Positions 8,217-16,579 of a stretch of 64,000 bases of DNA are shown in pieces (position 1 is the first letter of the stretch; every line of letters starts with the position of its first letter). The translations under genes and the position numbers were made by a program. The stretch covers positions 1 through 64,000 of the forward strand of contig NZ_CDDB01000068.1 in the NCBI RefSeq assembly GCF_000820105.1, written 5' to 3'. Source of the DNA: Aeromonas schubertii. Its GTDB lineage: Bacteria; Pseudomonadota; Gammaproteobacteria; Enterobacterales; Aeromonadaceae. The notes beneath the pieces were generated by a model. That model did no database searches. It saw only the letters and a list, made by a program, of their open reading frames with translations, and was not told the origin of the DNA.

Positions 8217-9125
8217 ATGTATTACGGATTCGATATCGGTGGCACCAAGATAGCGTTTGCCGCTTACGATGGCGGCCTGGCACTGCGCCACGAGCTGCGT
8301 CTGGCGACCCCTAAGGACGACTACGAGGGACTGCTCGATCTGCTGGCCGAGCAGGTGCGCCAGGCCGATGTGCGCTTCGGGGTTCGCGGCTCGGTGGGGA
8401 TCGGCTTCCCCGGTATCATCAACGCCCAGGATGGCAGCGTGGTGGCCGCCAACCTGCCCGCTATCAATGGTCGCCATCTGGGGAGGGATCTCGGCGCCAG
8501 GCTGGATCGTCCGGTAGCCGTCGACAATGACGCCAACTGTTTCCTCTGGTCCGAAGTTCAGGAAGGCAGCGCCGACGGCGCCGCCTCGGCCCTTGGCATG
8601 ACCATAGGCACCGGCATTGGTGGCGGTATCTACCTCAATGGCCGCATTCATCAGGGCCGTAACTGGCTGGCCGGCGAGATAGGACACTACCCGTTGCCGG
8701 GCACTCTGCTGCTGAAATATCCGGATCTGCCCCGCCTGCGCTGTGGCTGTGGTCGTCTCATCTGCTTTGAGACCCTCGCCTCGGGCAGCGGCCTGGAGCG
8801 CCTCTATCACCATCACACCGGTGAGCGCCAGAGTGGTCAGCAGATTGTGGCCCGCCTTGAGGCGGGGGAGGCCGCGGCTCGGGCGGTGATCGACGGTTGG
8901 CTCGACGTGCTGGCCGCCGGGCTGGCTTGTGCCCTCTCCACCCTGGATCCCGAGGTGGTGGTGCTGGGGGGGGGACTAAGCGGGCTACCCATCCTCTATG
9001 AACAGCTGCCCTTGCGCCTGCCCGGCCATCTGCTGCCCGGGGTGGCGCTGCCGGCCATTCGCCAGGCCCGCTTCGGCGGGGCCGGCGGGGTTCGTGGGGC
9101 AGCTCTCCTTAACCTGACCAGATGA
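8217..9125 (+). CDS. nagK: N-acetyl-D-glucosamine kinase NagK (ROK family)
   Basis: A 302-residue cytoplasmic ROK kinase that makes GlcNAc-6-phosphate from GlcNAc and ATP. The N-terminal ATP loop MYYGFDIGGTKIA is identical in kind to E. coli NagK (303 residues). D105 in DNDAN is the predicted catalytic base, GTGIGGG near 132 follows, and H157 with C176/C178/C183 (RCGCGRLIC) form the ROK zinc site. The start at 8217 has GGGAGGAAGG upstream. It is followed after 25 bases by cutC. NagK would feed GlcNAc released by the chitin hydrolases at 53.6-58 kb into amino-sugar metabolism. Confidence 0.92.
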   Translation: MYYGFDIGGTKIAFAAYDGGLALRHELRLATPKDDYEGLLDLLAEQVRQADVRFGVRGSVGIGFPGIINAQDGSVVAANLPAINGRHLGRDLGARLDRPVAVDNDANCFLWSEVQEGSADGAASALGMTIGTGIGGGIYLNGRIHQGRNWLAGEIGHYPLPGTLLLKYPDLPRLRCGCGRLICFETLASGSGLERLYHHHTGERQSGQQIVARLEAGEAAARAVIDGWLDVLAAGLACALSTLDPEVVVLGGGLSGLPILYEQLPLRLPGHLLPGVALPAIRQARFGGAGGVRGAALLNLTR

Positions 9126-9150
9126 GAGCGGGCCATACCCGCACCAAGCC

Positions 9151-9870
9151 ATGACGAGACTCGAAGTTTGTATCGATAACCTTGAATCCCTGCACACGGC
9201 CCAAGCGGCCGGAGCAGATCGCATCGAACTGTGCAGTGCCCTGGGGCTGGGGGGGCTCACCCCCTCCCATGGCCTGATGCAGCTGGCTGCCCGCCTTGCC
9301 CGTGTCCCTGTCTACGCCATGATACGACCCAGGGCCGGGGATTTTTGCTTCTCCGAGGAGGAGATGGCGCTGATGGAGCTGGATATCGCTGCGGCCCGCT
9401 CGGCCGGTCTGCAGGGGGTGGTGGTGGGGCTGCTCGACGAGCGAGGCCGGGTGCCGGGTGAGCGGCTCAGGCGTCTGGTGCAAGCCGCGGGTCCGCTTGG
9501 CGTGACCTTTCACCGGGCCATCGATCTCTCGAGTGACTGGCGCGCCGATCTTGAGATCATCATAGCCGCCGGCTGCGAACGCATCCTGAGCTCGGGCCAG
9601 GCGGCCAGCGCCGAGGCGGGGCTGGTGACCTTGCGCGAGATGCAGGCCCAGCTCGCCGGGCGGGCCAGCCTGATGCCGGGGGCCGGGGTCAATGGGGACA
9701 ATGTGCTGCGGATCCTGGCCGAGAGCGGGGCCGCTGAGGTGCATATGTCCGGCATGGGCTGGCGTGGCAGCGCCATGGCGAGGGGCGTATCCATGGGGAG
9801 TGCCGACGATGGCCGCATCAATGTCACCGATGCCGGCAAGATCGCCGCCGTGCGTCGACTGCTCGGCTGA
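9151..9870 (+). CDS. cutC: CutC family protein (copper homeostasis)
   Basis: A 239-residue TIM-barrel protein of the CutC family. The N-terminus LEVCIDNLESLHTAQAAGADRIELC and the segment GGLTPS are highly characteristic, as are VYAMIRPRAGDF near residue 55, VTFHRAIDLS near 121 and HMSGMGWR near 200. CutC was linked to copper tolerance in E. coli, but the molecular role is disputed and it may be an enzyme. It sits 25 bases after nagK with a weak ribosome site, suggesting coupled expression. Confidence 0.92.
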   Translation: MTRLEVCIDNLESLHTAQAAGADRIELCSALGLGGLTPSHGLMQLAARLARVPVYAMIRPRAGDFCFSEEEMALMELDIAAARSAGLQGVVVGLLDERGRVPGERLRRLVQAAGPLGVTFHRAIDLSSDWRADLEIIIAAGCERILSSGQAASAEAGLVTLREMQAQLAGRASLMPGAGVNGDNVLRILAESGAAEVHMSGMGWRGSAMARGVSMGSADDGRINVTDAGKIAAVRRLLG

Positions 9871-9937
9871 CACGACAGGGGGCGTCGGCTCTGTTATCAT
9901 CGGCCCCTCATTTACCCTCGAGACAAGCGAGAGCGAC

Positions 9938-10549
9938 ATGTCCCAATACAACACCACCGAACAGAAGGCCAGCTACGGCGTCGGCCGTAACATGGGCGAG
10001 CAACTGGCCCAGCAGGCGTTCAGCGGTCTGGATATTCCGGCCCTGCAGCAAGGTCTGGCCGATGCCCTGAACGGCCTCGAGTTTGCCGTCAGCCGCGACG
10101 AGATCAACGAAGCCTTCGGTATCATCACCGAGCGCATGCAGGCCGAGCAGGAGGCCACCGCCAAGGCCGCCGCCGCCGAGGGTGAGACCTTCCTGGCTGA
10201 CAACGCCAAGCGTGCCGAGGTGCAGGTGACCGACTCCGGCCTGCAGTATGAAGTGCTGGTAGAGGGTAACGGTGAAACACCGGTTGCCGGTCAGTCCGTA
10301 CGTGTTCACTACCACGGTACCTTCACCGATGGTCGTGTCTTCGACAGCTCCGTCAGCCGTGGCCAGCCGGCCGAGTTCCCGGTGACCGGTGTCATCAAGG
10401 GTTGGGTTGAGGCGCTGCAGCTGATGCCGGTGGGTTCCAAGTGGAAGCTCTACATCCCGCAGGATCTGGCCTATGGTGCCCGCGGTGCCGGCTCCATCCC
10501 CCCCTACTCTGCACTGGTCTTCGAAGTCGAGCTGCTGGATATCCTGTGA
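9938..10549 (+). CDS. fklB: FKBP-type peptidyl-prolyl isomerase FklB
   Basis: A 203-residue prolyl isomerase of the FKBP22 (FklB/Mip-like) type without signal peptide. An N-terminal helical dimerisation domain (about 1-95, beginning YGVGRNMGEQLAQQ) is followed by the FKBP domain (about 96-203) with VRVHYHGTFTDGRVFDSS, VIKGWVEALQLMPVGSKW and LAYGARGAGSIPPYSALVFEVELLDI. All core FKBP active-site residues (Y, D, W, Y) are visible. Start at 9938 is preceded by GAGAGCGAC; the frame is open upstream through cutC only by chance. A terminator follows at 10573. Confidence 0.93.
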   Translation: MSQYNTTEQKASYGVGRNMGEQLAQQAFSGLDIPALQQGLADALNGLEFAVSRDEINEAFGIITERMQAEQEATAKAAAAEGETFLADNAKRAEVQVTDSGLQYEVLVEGNGETPVAGQSVRVHYHGTFTDGRVFDSSVSRGQPAEFPVTGVIKGWVEALQLMPVGSKWKLYIPQDLAYGARGAGSIPPYSALVFEVELLDIL

Positions 10550-10572
10550 TCCACACCAAGCGGTAGACCCTG

Positions 10573-10602
10573 ACGGCGGCCCCTGTGGCCGCCGTTCTTT
10601 TT
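10573..10602 (+). terminator. fklB terminator
   Basis: Stem ACGGCGGCC/GGCCGCCGT with a CCTGT-like loop (10573-10595), then TCTTTTT. Confidence 0.85.
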
Positions 10603-10639
10603 GGGGTTATAGTGGTCATCATGACAGCAAGGGGAGGGG

Positions 10640-10966
10640 ATGATGAGAGAGTGTCTGTTGGTGTTCTGGCTGCTGGGTATGGTGCCAGCGGCGCTGGCCG
10701 ATACGGTGCGTTGCAAGGATACCCTGATCACGGAGGGGGACAGCACGGCCCTGCTGCTGATCAAGTGCGGCGAACCCCTCCTCAAAGAGGATCTCACCCG
10801 TTTCGAGGAGAACGGCTTCGGGGCGAAGATCACGGTCAAATACGGCGAGCGCTGGACTTATAACTTTGGCAAGCAGCGTTTCATGCAGATGGTGACCGTG
10901 GTCAACGGCGAGGTTGTCGAGATCGAGAATGGCCCGCCGGGAGAGTCGTCGCGAGCCATCCCTTAG
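10640..10966 (+). CDS. DUF2845-like exported protein
   Basis: A 108-residue protein with a signal peptide (cleavage about PAALA-DTVRC), so periplasmic. The mature part has two Cys residues and the pattern TVRCKDTLITEGDS...LLIKCGEP, which matches DUF2845 proteins (small secreted domain, one predicted disulfide). Function unknown. GGGGAGGGG precedes ATGATG; the first ATG is used. Its stop overlaps that of the convergent small gene on the other strand. Confidence 0.65.
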   Translation: MMRECLLVFWLLGMVPAALADTVRCKDTLITEGDSTALLLIKCGEPLLKEDLTRFEENGFGAKITVKYGERWTYNFGKQRFMQMVTVVNGEVVEIENGPPGESSRAIP

Positions 10967-11169
10967 CAGGGGGCGAGACCCGGGCGCAGGGTGCGCAGCA
11001 ACTGGTTGATCTGGCCGGCCAATGCCCGCTGCTCGCGCTGCCCTTCGAGCCTGACGCGCCCGTCGCAGAAACGAAATTCACCCACCGACTCCACCGCGAA
11101 GGCACCCCGGTGGAAGCTTTTTACATAACGGGCGATCTGAACCGGTGAGAAGCGTTTGAAAATTTTCAT
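10963..11169 (-). CDS. Small conserved-looking hypothetical protein
   Basis: A 68-residue protein beginning MKIFKRFSPVQIARYVKSFHRG and ending in a basic, helical tail with one Cys near each end of the second half. No family was recognised with certainty; no signal peptide or membrane helix. Support for it being real: GAGGAA 6 bases before ATG 11169, and a stop that exactly interlocks with that of the convergent neighbour (TAG/TAA overlap). Longer starts at 11196 (ATG) and 11202 (GTG) have no clear ribosome site. Confidence 0.55.
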   Translation of the reverse strand: MKIFKRFSPVQIARYVKSFHRGAFAVESVGEFRFCDGRVRLEGQREQRALAGQINQLLRTLRPGLAPC

Positions 11170-11332
11170 CTGTTCCTCGACAGTTTGATTAGTCATTCTC
11201 ACTATAACAGTATCAGATGACGGTAAGATGAACGGTCTCGTCGCCCTTTGTTAATCATTCATGGGGAGATGTCGCCTGCAGAATAATGGCTTTATACTGC
11301 AACTCTTTTCATGCAGTCAGGAATAATCAGGG

Positions 11333-11836
11333 ATGGAACTGGTCGAGGTGGTGGACGAGCAGAACAGGGCTGTGCGGGTTGCTCCCAGGGACGAGATCCG
11401 GCGGGATAATCTGGCTCACAGAGCCACCTATATCCTGGTGCGGCGAAGCGATGGCCGGGTGGTGGTACAGCGTCGGACCCTTTGCAAGGATTTTTGTCCC
11501 GGTATGCTCGATGCCTGTTGCGGCGGTGTGGTGAGTGCCGGTGAGCAGTATGACGAGAGCGCCCTGCGCGAACTGGCCGAGGAGCTGGGGGTGCAGGGGG
11601 TGCCTCTGCACGGTTTTGGTACCTTCTACTCACGCAGTGACCTCTACCATGTCTGGGGGGGGCTCTATCTGTGCACCTATGATGGCGAGCTGACGTTGCA
11701 GGCCGAAGAAGTTGAGTCTATCGAGGAGCTCACCCTGGAGCAGATTGCCGCCCGGGCCGGCGAATTCACCCCGGACTCCCTCATTGCCATCGCCGAGCTG
11801 CGCCGACGCGGCGCCTTCACCCAACTCAAGGAGTAG
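11333..11836 (+). CDS. yfcD: Nudix hydrolase YfcD
   Basis: A 167-residue Nudix hydrolase. The Nudix box G65-x5-E71-x7-REL-x-EE-x-G86 is complete. The N-terminal MELVEVVDEQNRAV and the YILVRRSDGRVVVQRRTLCKDFCPGMLDACCGG block are typical of the YfcD/IPP-isomerase-like branch, suspected to act on a nucleoside-diphosphate or isoprenoid-type substrate; the true substrate is unknown. It is followed after 3 bases by the peroxiredoxin gene, so the pair forms an operon ended by the terminator at 12352. Confidence 0.87.
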   Translation: MELVEVVDEQNRAVRVAPRDEIRRDNLAHRATYILVRRSDGRVVVQRRTLCKDFCPGMLDACCGGVVSAGEQYDESALRELAEELGVQGVPLHGFGTFYSRSDLYHVWGGLYLCTYDGELTLQAEEVESIEELTLEQIAARAGEFTPDSLIAIAELRRRGAFTQLKE

Positions 11837-11839
11837 CCC

Positions 11840-12313
11840 ATGATCGCCATCGGAAGCCGATTGCCAGAGCACGATTTCACCTTTATTACCCCGGAGGGGA
11901 AGGTCACCCGTAGCAGTGCCGATCTCTTCGGCGGCAAGCGCGTCGTGCTGTTTGCCGTGCCGGGGGCCTTCACGCCGACCTGCTCCAACGCCCATCTACC
12001 GGGTTATGTGGTCAAGGCGCAGGCGTTTGCGGCTGCCGGGGTCGATAGCCTCTGCTGCCTCTCGGTCAACGATGCCTTCGTGATGGCAGCCTGGCAGCGG
12101 GAGCAAAACGCCGAGGCCATCACCATGCTGGCGGACGGGGATGGCGCCTTCGCCAGTCAGTTGGGGCTGGCCAAGGAGACGGGCACCTTTGGTGGTCTGC
12201 GCGCCCAGCGTTTCGCCCTCATCGCCGAGGATGGCGTGGTGACGGCACTGCGGGTCGAGGCGCCGGGCAAGTTCGAGGTGTCGGATGCCGAGAGCCTGCT
12301 GGCCCTGCTGTAA
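11840..12313 (+). CDS. Peroxiredoxin (Prx5-type)
   Basis: A 157-residue thiol peroxidase. The peroxidatic motif PGAFTPTCS places the reactive Cys at residue 48 with Thr45; further Cys are at 71/72 (LCCLSV). Prx5-type enzymes reduce H2O2 and organic peroxides using glutathione/glutaredoxin or thioredoxin. AAGGAG from the end of yfcD serves as its ribosome site, so translation is likely coupled. A pairing with a Nudix hydrolase points to oxidative-damage clean-up, an inference. Confidence 0.88.
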   Translation: MIAIGSRLPEHDFTFITPEGKVTRSSADLFGGKRVVLFAVPGAFTPTCSNAHLPGYVVKAQAFAAAGVDSLCCLSVNDAFVMAAWQREQNAEAITMLADGDGAFASQLGLAKETGTFGGLRAQRFALIAEDGVVTALRVEAPGKFEVSDAESLLALL

Positions 12314-12351
12314 TTTAAACGCCGACCGTTTACACTAACGGCAACTTGTGA

Positions 12352-12377
12352 GGCCTGCAGTCAGCAGGCCATTTTTT
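12352..12377 (+). terminator. Terminator after the peroxiredoxin gene
   Basis: Stem GGCCTGC/GCAGGCC around AGTCA, followed by ATTTTTTAT. Confidence 0.85.
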
Positions 12378-12400
12378 ATGCGTAGAGGATGTAAAACGAG

Positions 12401-13366
12401 ATGACCTTGTCCCTGTTGGCCATCGTAGCCGGACTGGCCCTGCTGGTGTGGAGCGCGGATAAATTTGTGGATGGGGCGGCGGCGACCGCCCGCTATGCCG
12501 GTATGCCTCCCTTGCTTATCGGCATGGTGATCATCGGCTTTGGCACCTCGGCCCCCGAGATGGTGGTGTCGGCCCTGGCCGCTTCTCAGGGCAACCCGGG
12601 CCTTGCCCTGGGCAATGCCTATGGCTCCAACATCACCAATATCGCGCTCATTCTGGGTCTGACGGCCCTGATCAGCCCCATTGCCGTCGCCTCTCAGGTG
12701 GTACGCAAGGAGATCCCCGTCCTGCTCGGTATCACACTGCTTTCGGGGGCGCTGCTGCTCGATGGGCATCTGGGGCGCGGGGATGCCCTGATCCTGATCG
12801 TGGTGTTCTTTGTGTTGATGGGCTGGTCCATCTGGCAAGGGATGACGGGTCGTGGGGATGCCCTCGATGCGGAGGTGAGCGAGGATATCGAGAGCGAGGG
12901 GATGAGCCTCAAACGTGCCCTCTTCTGGCTGGTACTGGGGTTGGTGCTGCTGGTGGGCGCCTCTCGCCTGCTGGTGTGGGGGGCGGTCGAGGTAGCCCAT
13001 AGCCTGGGGATCAGCGATCTCGTCATCGGCCTCACCATAGTGGCGGTGGGCACCTCCTTGCCGGAGCTCGCCTCGTCCCTGATGGCCATCAAGAAGAAGG
13101 AGCACGACCTGGCTCTTGGTAACGTGCTGGGCTCGAACCTCTTCAATACCCTGGCGGTTGTGGGGATTGCTGCCGGCATTCACCCGCTGGATGTGGATCC
13201 GGCGGTGCTCTCGCGGGACTGGAGCGTCATGATGGGGCTGACCCTGGTGTTGCTGTTTATGTGCGTGGGCCGCAAGGGACAGGGTCGCATCAATCGGGCC
13301 GAAGGGGGTTTGCTGCTGGCCGCCTATGTGGCTTATACCCTCTGGTTGCTGGGCACTCAGTTCTGA
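12401..13366 (+). CDS. yrbG: Calcium/sodium antiporter YrbG (CaCA family)
   Basis: A 321-residue inner-membrane cation/Ca2+ exchanger with about ten membrane helices. The two inverted alpha-repeats are obvious: GFGTSAPEMVVS...LGNAYGSNITNIALILG near 47-90 and VGTSLPELASSLMA...LGNVLGSNLFNTLAVVG near 210-255, each with the ion-binding Glu and Asn. The central acidic loop (DALDAEVSEDIESEG) separates the halves. In E. coli, yrbG sits next to the lipopolysaccharide/phospholipid transport genes; here it stands alone between two terminators. Confidence 0.9.
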   Translation: MTLSLLAIVAGLALLVWSADKFVDGAAATARYAGMPPLLIGMVIIGFGTSAPEMVVSALAASQGNPGLALGNAYGSNITNIALILGLTALISPIAVASQVVRKEIPVLLGITLLSGALLLDGHLGRGDALILIVVFFVLMGWSIWQGMTGRGDALDAEVSEDIESEGMSLKRALFWLVLGLVLLVGASRLLVWGAVEVAHSLGISDLVIGLTIVAVGTSLPELASSLMAIKKKEHDLALGNVLGSNLFNTLAVVGIAAGIHPLDVDPAVLSRDWSVMMGLTLVLLFMCVGRKGQGRINRAEGGLLLAAYVAYTLWLLGTQF

Positions 13367-13382
13367 GTCTTGGCAATAGAAG

Positions 13383-13409
13383 AAGGGGAGCCATCGAGGC
13401 TCCCCTTTT
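13383..13409. terminator. Bidirectional terminator between yrbG and the decarboxylase
   Basis: Stem AAGGGGAGCC/GGCTCCCCTT around ATCGA, with TTTT on the plus side and an A/T-rich flank on the other, lying between convergent genes. Confidence 0.8.
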
Positions 13410-13417
13410 CGTTGGGG

Positions 13418-14569
13418 TCAGGCGACGGCGGTGAGTCGCAGCTCTTGCTGGCTCGAGTCGATCACCAGGATGTCGGCCTTGGGGAAGAAGTTGAAGGTGG
13501 AGGCGGAGGCCCAGGTGTAGGCACCCATGACGCGGCCGACCACCAGGTCCCCTATCTCCAGCTCGGGCAGCGGGATCTCATCGCGGATCACATCCACGCT
13601 GTCGCAGGTGGGACCGGCCAGCACGCTGCGGTGCGGATCGCCACTGACATAGGGCACACTCACCGGGTAGGTGACGTGGTCGTACATCTGGCCGTTGTAG
13701 CTGCCATAGAGGCCATCATCTAGGTAGTACCAGATCTTGTCGCCGCGATGGGCCTTGCCCATGACGCTGGCCACCGAGGTCATGGCCGGGGCCGAGATGA
13801 AGCGGCCGGGCTCGGCAAGCTTCTGCACCGTGGCGGGGAGCCTGGCCAGGGCATCACGAATGGGGGCGCAGAAGCCGTCGATATCGAACTCCCCCCCCTC
13901 ATAGTCGACCGGGAAGCCGCCGCCGACATCCAGCACCCAGGGCTTGAGGCCGAGATCCCACGCCTGCTCCAGGATGGCGCGGCAGGCATCGATGGCCTGC
14001 ACGTGGCGCCTGGGGTTGGGCACCTGGGAGCCGACGTGGAAGGAGAGCCCCATGACCTTGAGCCCCTTGGCCTGGGCCAGCTGCATCAGGGGCAGGGCCT
14101 GCTCCGGGGTGCAACCGAACTTCTTGGAAAGGTCCACCTTGGTCTCGGGGTTGGGGAAGCTGATGCGCAGCAGCAGTTTGACCTCGTCCTTGTAGGGGAG
14201 AAACTTGTCGAGTTCCCAGGGGTTGTCATAGACAAACACGGTGCAGCCGTACTCCAGGGCGTGGCGAATATCGCCGTCACGCTTGATGGGGTGGGTATGG
14301 ATGCAGCGCCCGGGGCGTACCCCCTGGCTCTTGACCAGATCCACTTCGCCGTTGGTCGCGAGATCGAAACAGGCTCCCTCTTCCTTGAGCACCTCGACCA
14401 GCGCGGGGTGGGGAAGGGGTTTGAGTGCATAGTGCAAACGCACATCGGGGAGGGCGGCGGCCAGTGCCCGGTACTGTTTGCGGACGCTGGCCTTGTCGAG
14501 GAGCAGCAGAGGGGAGCCGTGTTGTTCAATCAGTTGGCGGTAATCCAGAGCCTGAGAGGTCTCGTTCAT
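13418..14569 (-). CDS. Fold-type III PLP decarboxylase (ornithine/lysine-type)
   Basis: A 383-residue alanine-racemase-fold decarboxylase of the eukaryotic-ODC/Vibrio L/ODC type, which makes putrescine or cadaverine. The PLP lysine is K50 in HYALKPLPHP; HVGSQ near residue 180 and the glycine loop DVGGGFP near 220 bind the phosphate; EPGRF is present; the substrate motif GPTCDSVD carries the Cys and Asp that distinguish this family. Ornithine versus lysine preference cannot be told from sequence alone. No clear Shine-Dalgarno precedes the ATG at 14569 (AAGGA is 13 bases away), but this is the only start that gives family length. The 5' leader is long and contains inverted repeats. Confidence 0.85.
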   Translation of the reverse strand: MNETSQALDYRQLIEQHGSPLLLLDKASVRKQYRALAAALPDVRLHYALKPLPHPALVEVLKEEGACFDLATNGEVDLVKSQGVRPGRCIHTHPIKRDGDIRHALEYGCTVFVYDNPWELDKFLPYKDEVKLLLRISFPNPETKVDLSKKFGCTPEQALPLMQLAQAKGLKVMGLSFHVGSQVPNPRRHVQAIDACRAILEQAWDLGLKPWVLDVGGGFPVDYEGGEFDIDGFCAPIRDALARLPATVQKLAEPGRFISAPAMTSVASVMGKAHRGDKIWYYLDDGLYGSYNGQMYDHVTYPVSVPYVSGDPHRSVLAGPTCDSVDVIRDEIPLPELEIGDLVVGRVMGAYTWASASTFNFFPKADILVIDSSQQELRLTAVA

Positions 14570-14900
14570 TGTCGTGTCATCATCCTTAGGGGGCGCAGTG
14601 CCCAGTCCAGTCACAGTGAACCGGCGGCGGCCGGCTCAGGCGCGAACCAAGCTCGCGTGGGTGCTTGGTTATGCGCGTGATTATGGTCTCATTGCATTTT
14701 TGTGCAATATGCGTGGGTGGGTATGTTGTTGAGTTTTTCTGATTGAGACGACAGAGGAAACTGCATGGTTTCCGGGGGAGGCTGATGCCAGGTTGTGTGA
14801 TTGTTAATGAAGGTAAACAAGACGAAAAAGCCGGCATGAATGGGAGACAGTTCACGTTTTTTTGATTACCATGCGCCGGCCTAATCCAAATTTAGTTCGG
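14570..14900. other. Divergent upstream region of decarboxylase and glycine riboswitch, no gene
   Basis: About 330 bases without a supportable gene. It holds an 8-base inverted repeat AACCAAGC/GCTTGGTT (14644-14651 and 14662-14669) and TTGCA/TGCAA (14691-14695 and 14702-14706), both in what would be the decarboxylase leader or promoter, and GCCGGC copies flanking a T7 run near 14855-14880. Promoters for both directions must lie here but no convincing -35/-10 pair could be fixed. Confidence 0.4.
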
Positions 14901-15090
14901 ATGAAGGTGGCAGGAGAGCGATGGGAAACCATCCACCGAAGAAGTGAATCTTTCAGGTACCGGGCAACCGGTGTGGACTGCCACTGGACGATACTCTGGA
15001 GAGACCCGTTAAATCGGGCGCCGAAGGAGCAAGGCTGCCGACCCGTGCGGCAGCCGGAAACTCTCAGGCAAAAGGACAGAGGGGATGGGA
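14901..15090 (+). ncRNA. Tandem glycine riboswitch (gcvT type, two aptamers)
   Basis: Two consecutive glycine aptamers are readable. Aptamer 1 is closed by GTGGCAG (14907-14913) with CTGCCAC (14978-14984) and contains GGAGAGCG, CACCGAAG and CTTTCAGGT. Aptamer 2 is closed by CTCTG (14994-14998) with CAGAG (15077-15081) and contains GGAGAGACC, CGCCGAAGGAGCAA, AACTCTCAGGCAAAAGGACAGAGG. The conserved CCGAAG and CTCAGGC/AAAGGAC cores fit the family. Located about 100 bases before an alanine/glycine symporter gene, as in Vibrio cholerae VC1422. Confidence 0.93.
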
Positions 15091-15160
15091 TGGTTGTACC
15101 CGGGCTTTGGCCCTTCGCATCGCCTCTGCGATCGTATTGCTATTGGGAAGATCATCCTTC

Positions 15161-15189
15161 TCCTCCTTAATTTTTCTGTTTAAGGAGGA
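15161..15189 (+). promoter_or_regulatory. Hairpin masking the symporter ribosome-binding site
   Basis: TCCTCCTTAA (15161-15170) is a perfect 10-base complement of TTAAGGAGGA (15180-15189), with a 9-base loop TTTTTCTGT. The second arm is the Shine-Dalgarno of the gene starting at 15193. This is the probable expression platform of the glycine riboswitch, acting on translation; whether glycine frees or hides the site cannot be read directly. Confidence 0.75.
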
Positions 15190-15192
15190 TGC

Positions 15193-16569
15193 ATGTCATC
15201 AATTCAAGCGGCCTTGTTGGCCATCGACAGTTTCATCTGGGGGCCTCCCCTGCTTATCTTGCTGGTCGGTACCGGCATCTATCTCACCGCCCGTCTCGGA
15301 CTGTTGCAGGTCTTGCGGCTGCCCCTTGCCCTGCGTCTGGTATTTGGCCGCGATCAGGGACAGGGCAAGGCGGGGGATGTGTCGAGTTTCGCGGCGCTGT
15401 GTACCGCTCTCTCCGCCACCATAGGTACCGGCAACATCGTCGGGGTCGCCACCGCCATCAAGCTAGGCGGTCCGGGTGCCCTGTTCTGGATGTGGATGGC
15501 CGCCTTCTTTGGCATGGCGACCAAGTATGCCGAGTGTCTGCTGGCGGTGAAGTACCGGGTGACCGATGCCAATGGCCAGATGGCCGGTGGCCCCATGTAT
15601 TACCTCGAGCGTGGTCTCGGCTCCAGGCCGCTGGCCAAGCTGTTTGCCCTGTTTGGCATCGGAGTGGCCTTCTTTGGTATCGGCACCTTCCCTCAGGTCA
15701 ATGCCATCTCCGACGCCATGACCCTGTCGTTTGCGGTGCCCCGTGAGGCGACCGCCGTAGTGCTGACCCTGCTGGTCGGGCTGGTGACGCTGGGGGGGAT
15801 CCGCTCCATCTCCAGCGTGTCGAGCAAGGTGGTGCCCTTCATGGCCCTCTTCTATATCGTCTCTTGCCTCGGGGTATTGGTGGCCAATGCCTCGGCACTG
15901 CCTGATGCGGTCTCCCTGGTGCTCACCTCGGCCTTCACCGGTCAGGCGGCGACCGGCGGATTCGTCGGTGCCGGCGTGATGCTGGCAATCCAGTCCGGGG
16001 TGGCGCGCGGTGTCTTCTCCAACGAGTCGGGCCTTGGCTCGGCCCCTATCGCAGCGGCGGCGGCCAAGACCGACTCTTGCGTCGAGCAGGGGCTGGTTTC
16101 CATGACCGGCACCTTCTTCGACACCATCATCATCTGCACCATGACCGGCCTCACCCTGGTGGTGACCGGGGTGTGGAGCGGCGATCTGAGCGGTGCGGCC
16201 ATGACGAGTGCTGCCTTCGCCCAGGGACTTAACCCCCATGTGGGCCAGTACCTGGTGAGCATAGGCCTGCTCTTCTTTGCCTTCACCACCATCCTCGGTT
16301 GGAACTACTATGGTGAGCGCTGCACCGAGTATCTGTTCGGGGTCAAGGCCATCAAGCCCTATCGCCTCACCTATCTGGCGCTGGTGGCCAGCGGCGCCTT
16401 CCTCCACCTGGATCTCATCTGGTTGCTGGCAGATATCGTCAATGGCCTGATGGCGGTACCCAACCTCATCGGTCTTATCGGCCTGCGCCATGTGGTGGTG
16501 GCCGAAACCCGGGCCTTCTTTGCCCGGCGCGATAGCGCTGAGCCGGAAGGGGAGACTCAAACGGCCTGA
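15193..16569 (+). CDS. Alanine/glycine:cation symporter (AGCS family)
   Basis: A 458-residue inner-membrane Na+-coupled symporter with about 10-11 helices. The AGCS signature is visible: SSFAALCTALSATIGTGNIVGVATAI near residues 63-90, FWMWMAAFFGMATKYAECLLAVKYR near 97-120 and SGLGSAPIAAAAAKTD near 278-295. It imports alanine and/or glycine. It lies directly under the control of the glycine riboswitch and the hairpin at 15161, which supports glycine as a physiological substrate. A hairpin without U-run (16580-16601) follows. Confidence 0.92.
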   Translation: MSSIQAALLAIDSFIWGPPLLILLVGTGIYLTARLGLLQVLRLPLALRLVFGRDQGQGKAGDVSSFAALCTALSATIGTGNIVGVATAIKLGGPGALFWMWMAAFFGMATKYAECLLAVKYRVTDANGQMAGGPMYYLERGLGSRPLAKLFALFGIGVAFFGIGTFPQVNAISDAMTLSFAVPREATAVVLTLLVGLVTLGGIRSISSVSSKVVPFMALFYIVSCLGVLVANASALPDAVSLVLTSAFTGQAATGGFVGAGVMLAIQSGVARGVFSNESGLGSAPIAAAAAKTDSCVEQGLVSMTGTFFDTIIICTMTGLTLVVTGVWSGDLSGAAMTSAAFAQGLNPHVGQYLVSIGLLFFAFTTILGWNYYGERCTEYLFGVKAIKPYRLTYLALVASGAFLHLDLIWLLADIVNGLMAVPNLIGLIGLRHVVVAETRAFFARRDSAEPEGETQTA

Positions 16570-16579
16570 TTTCTAGAGC

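Noticed and set aside
14862..15170. 102-codon frame through the glycine riboswitch
   Set aside because: Its bases are explained by the two aptamers; no ribosome site.
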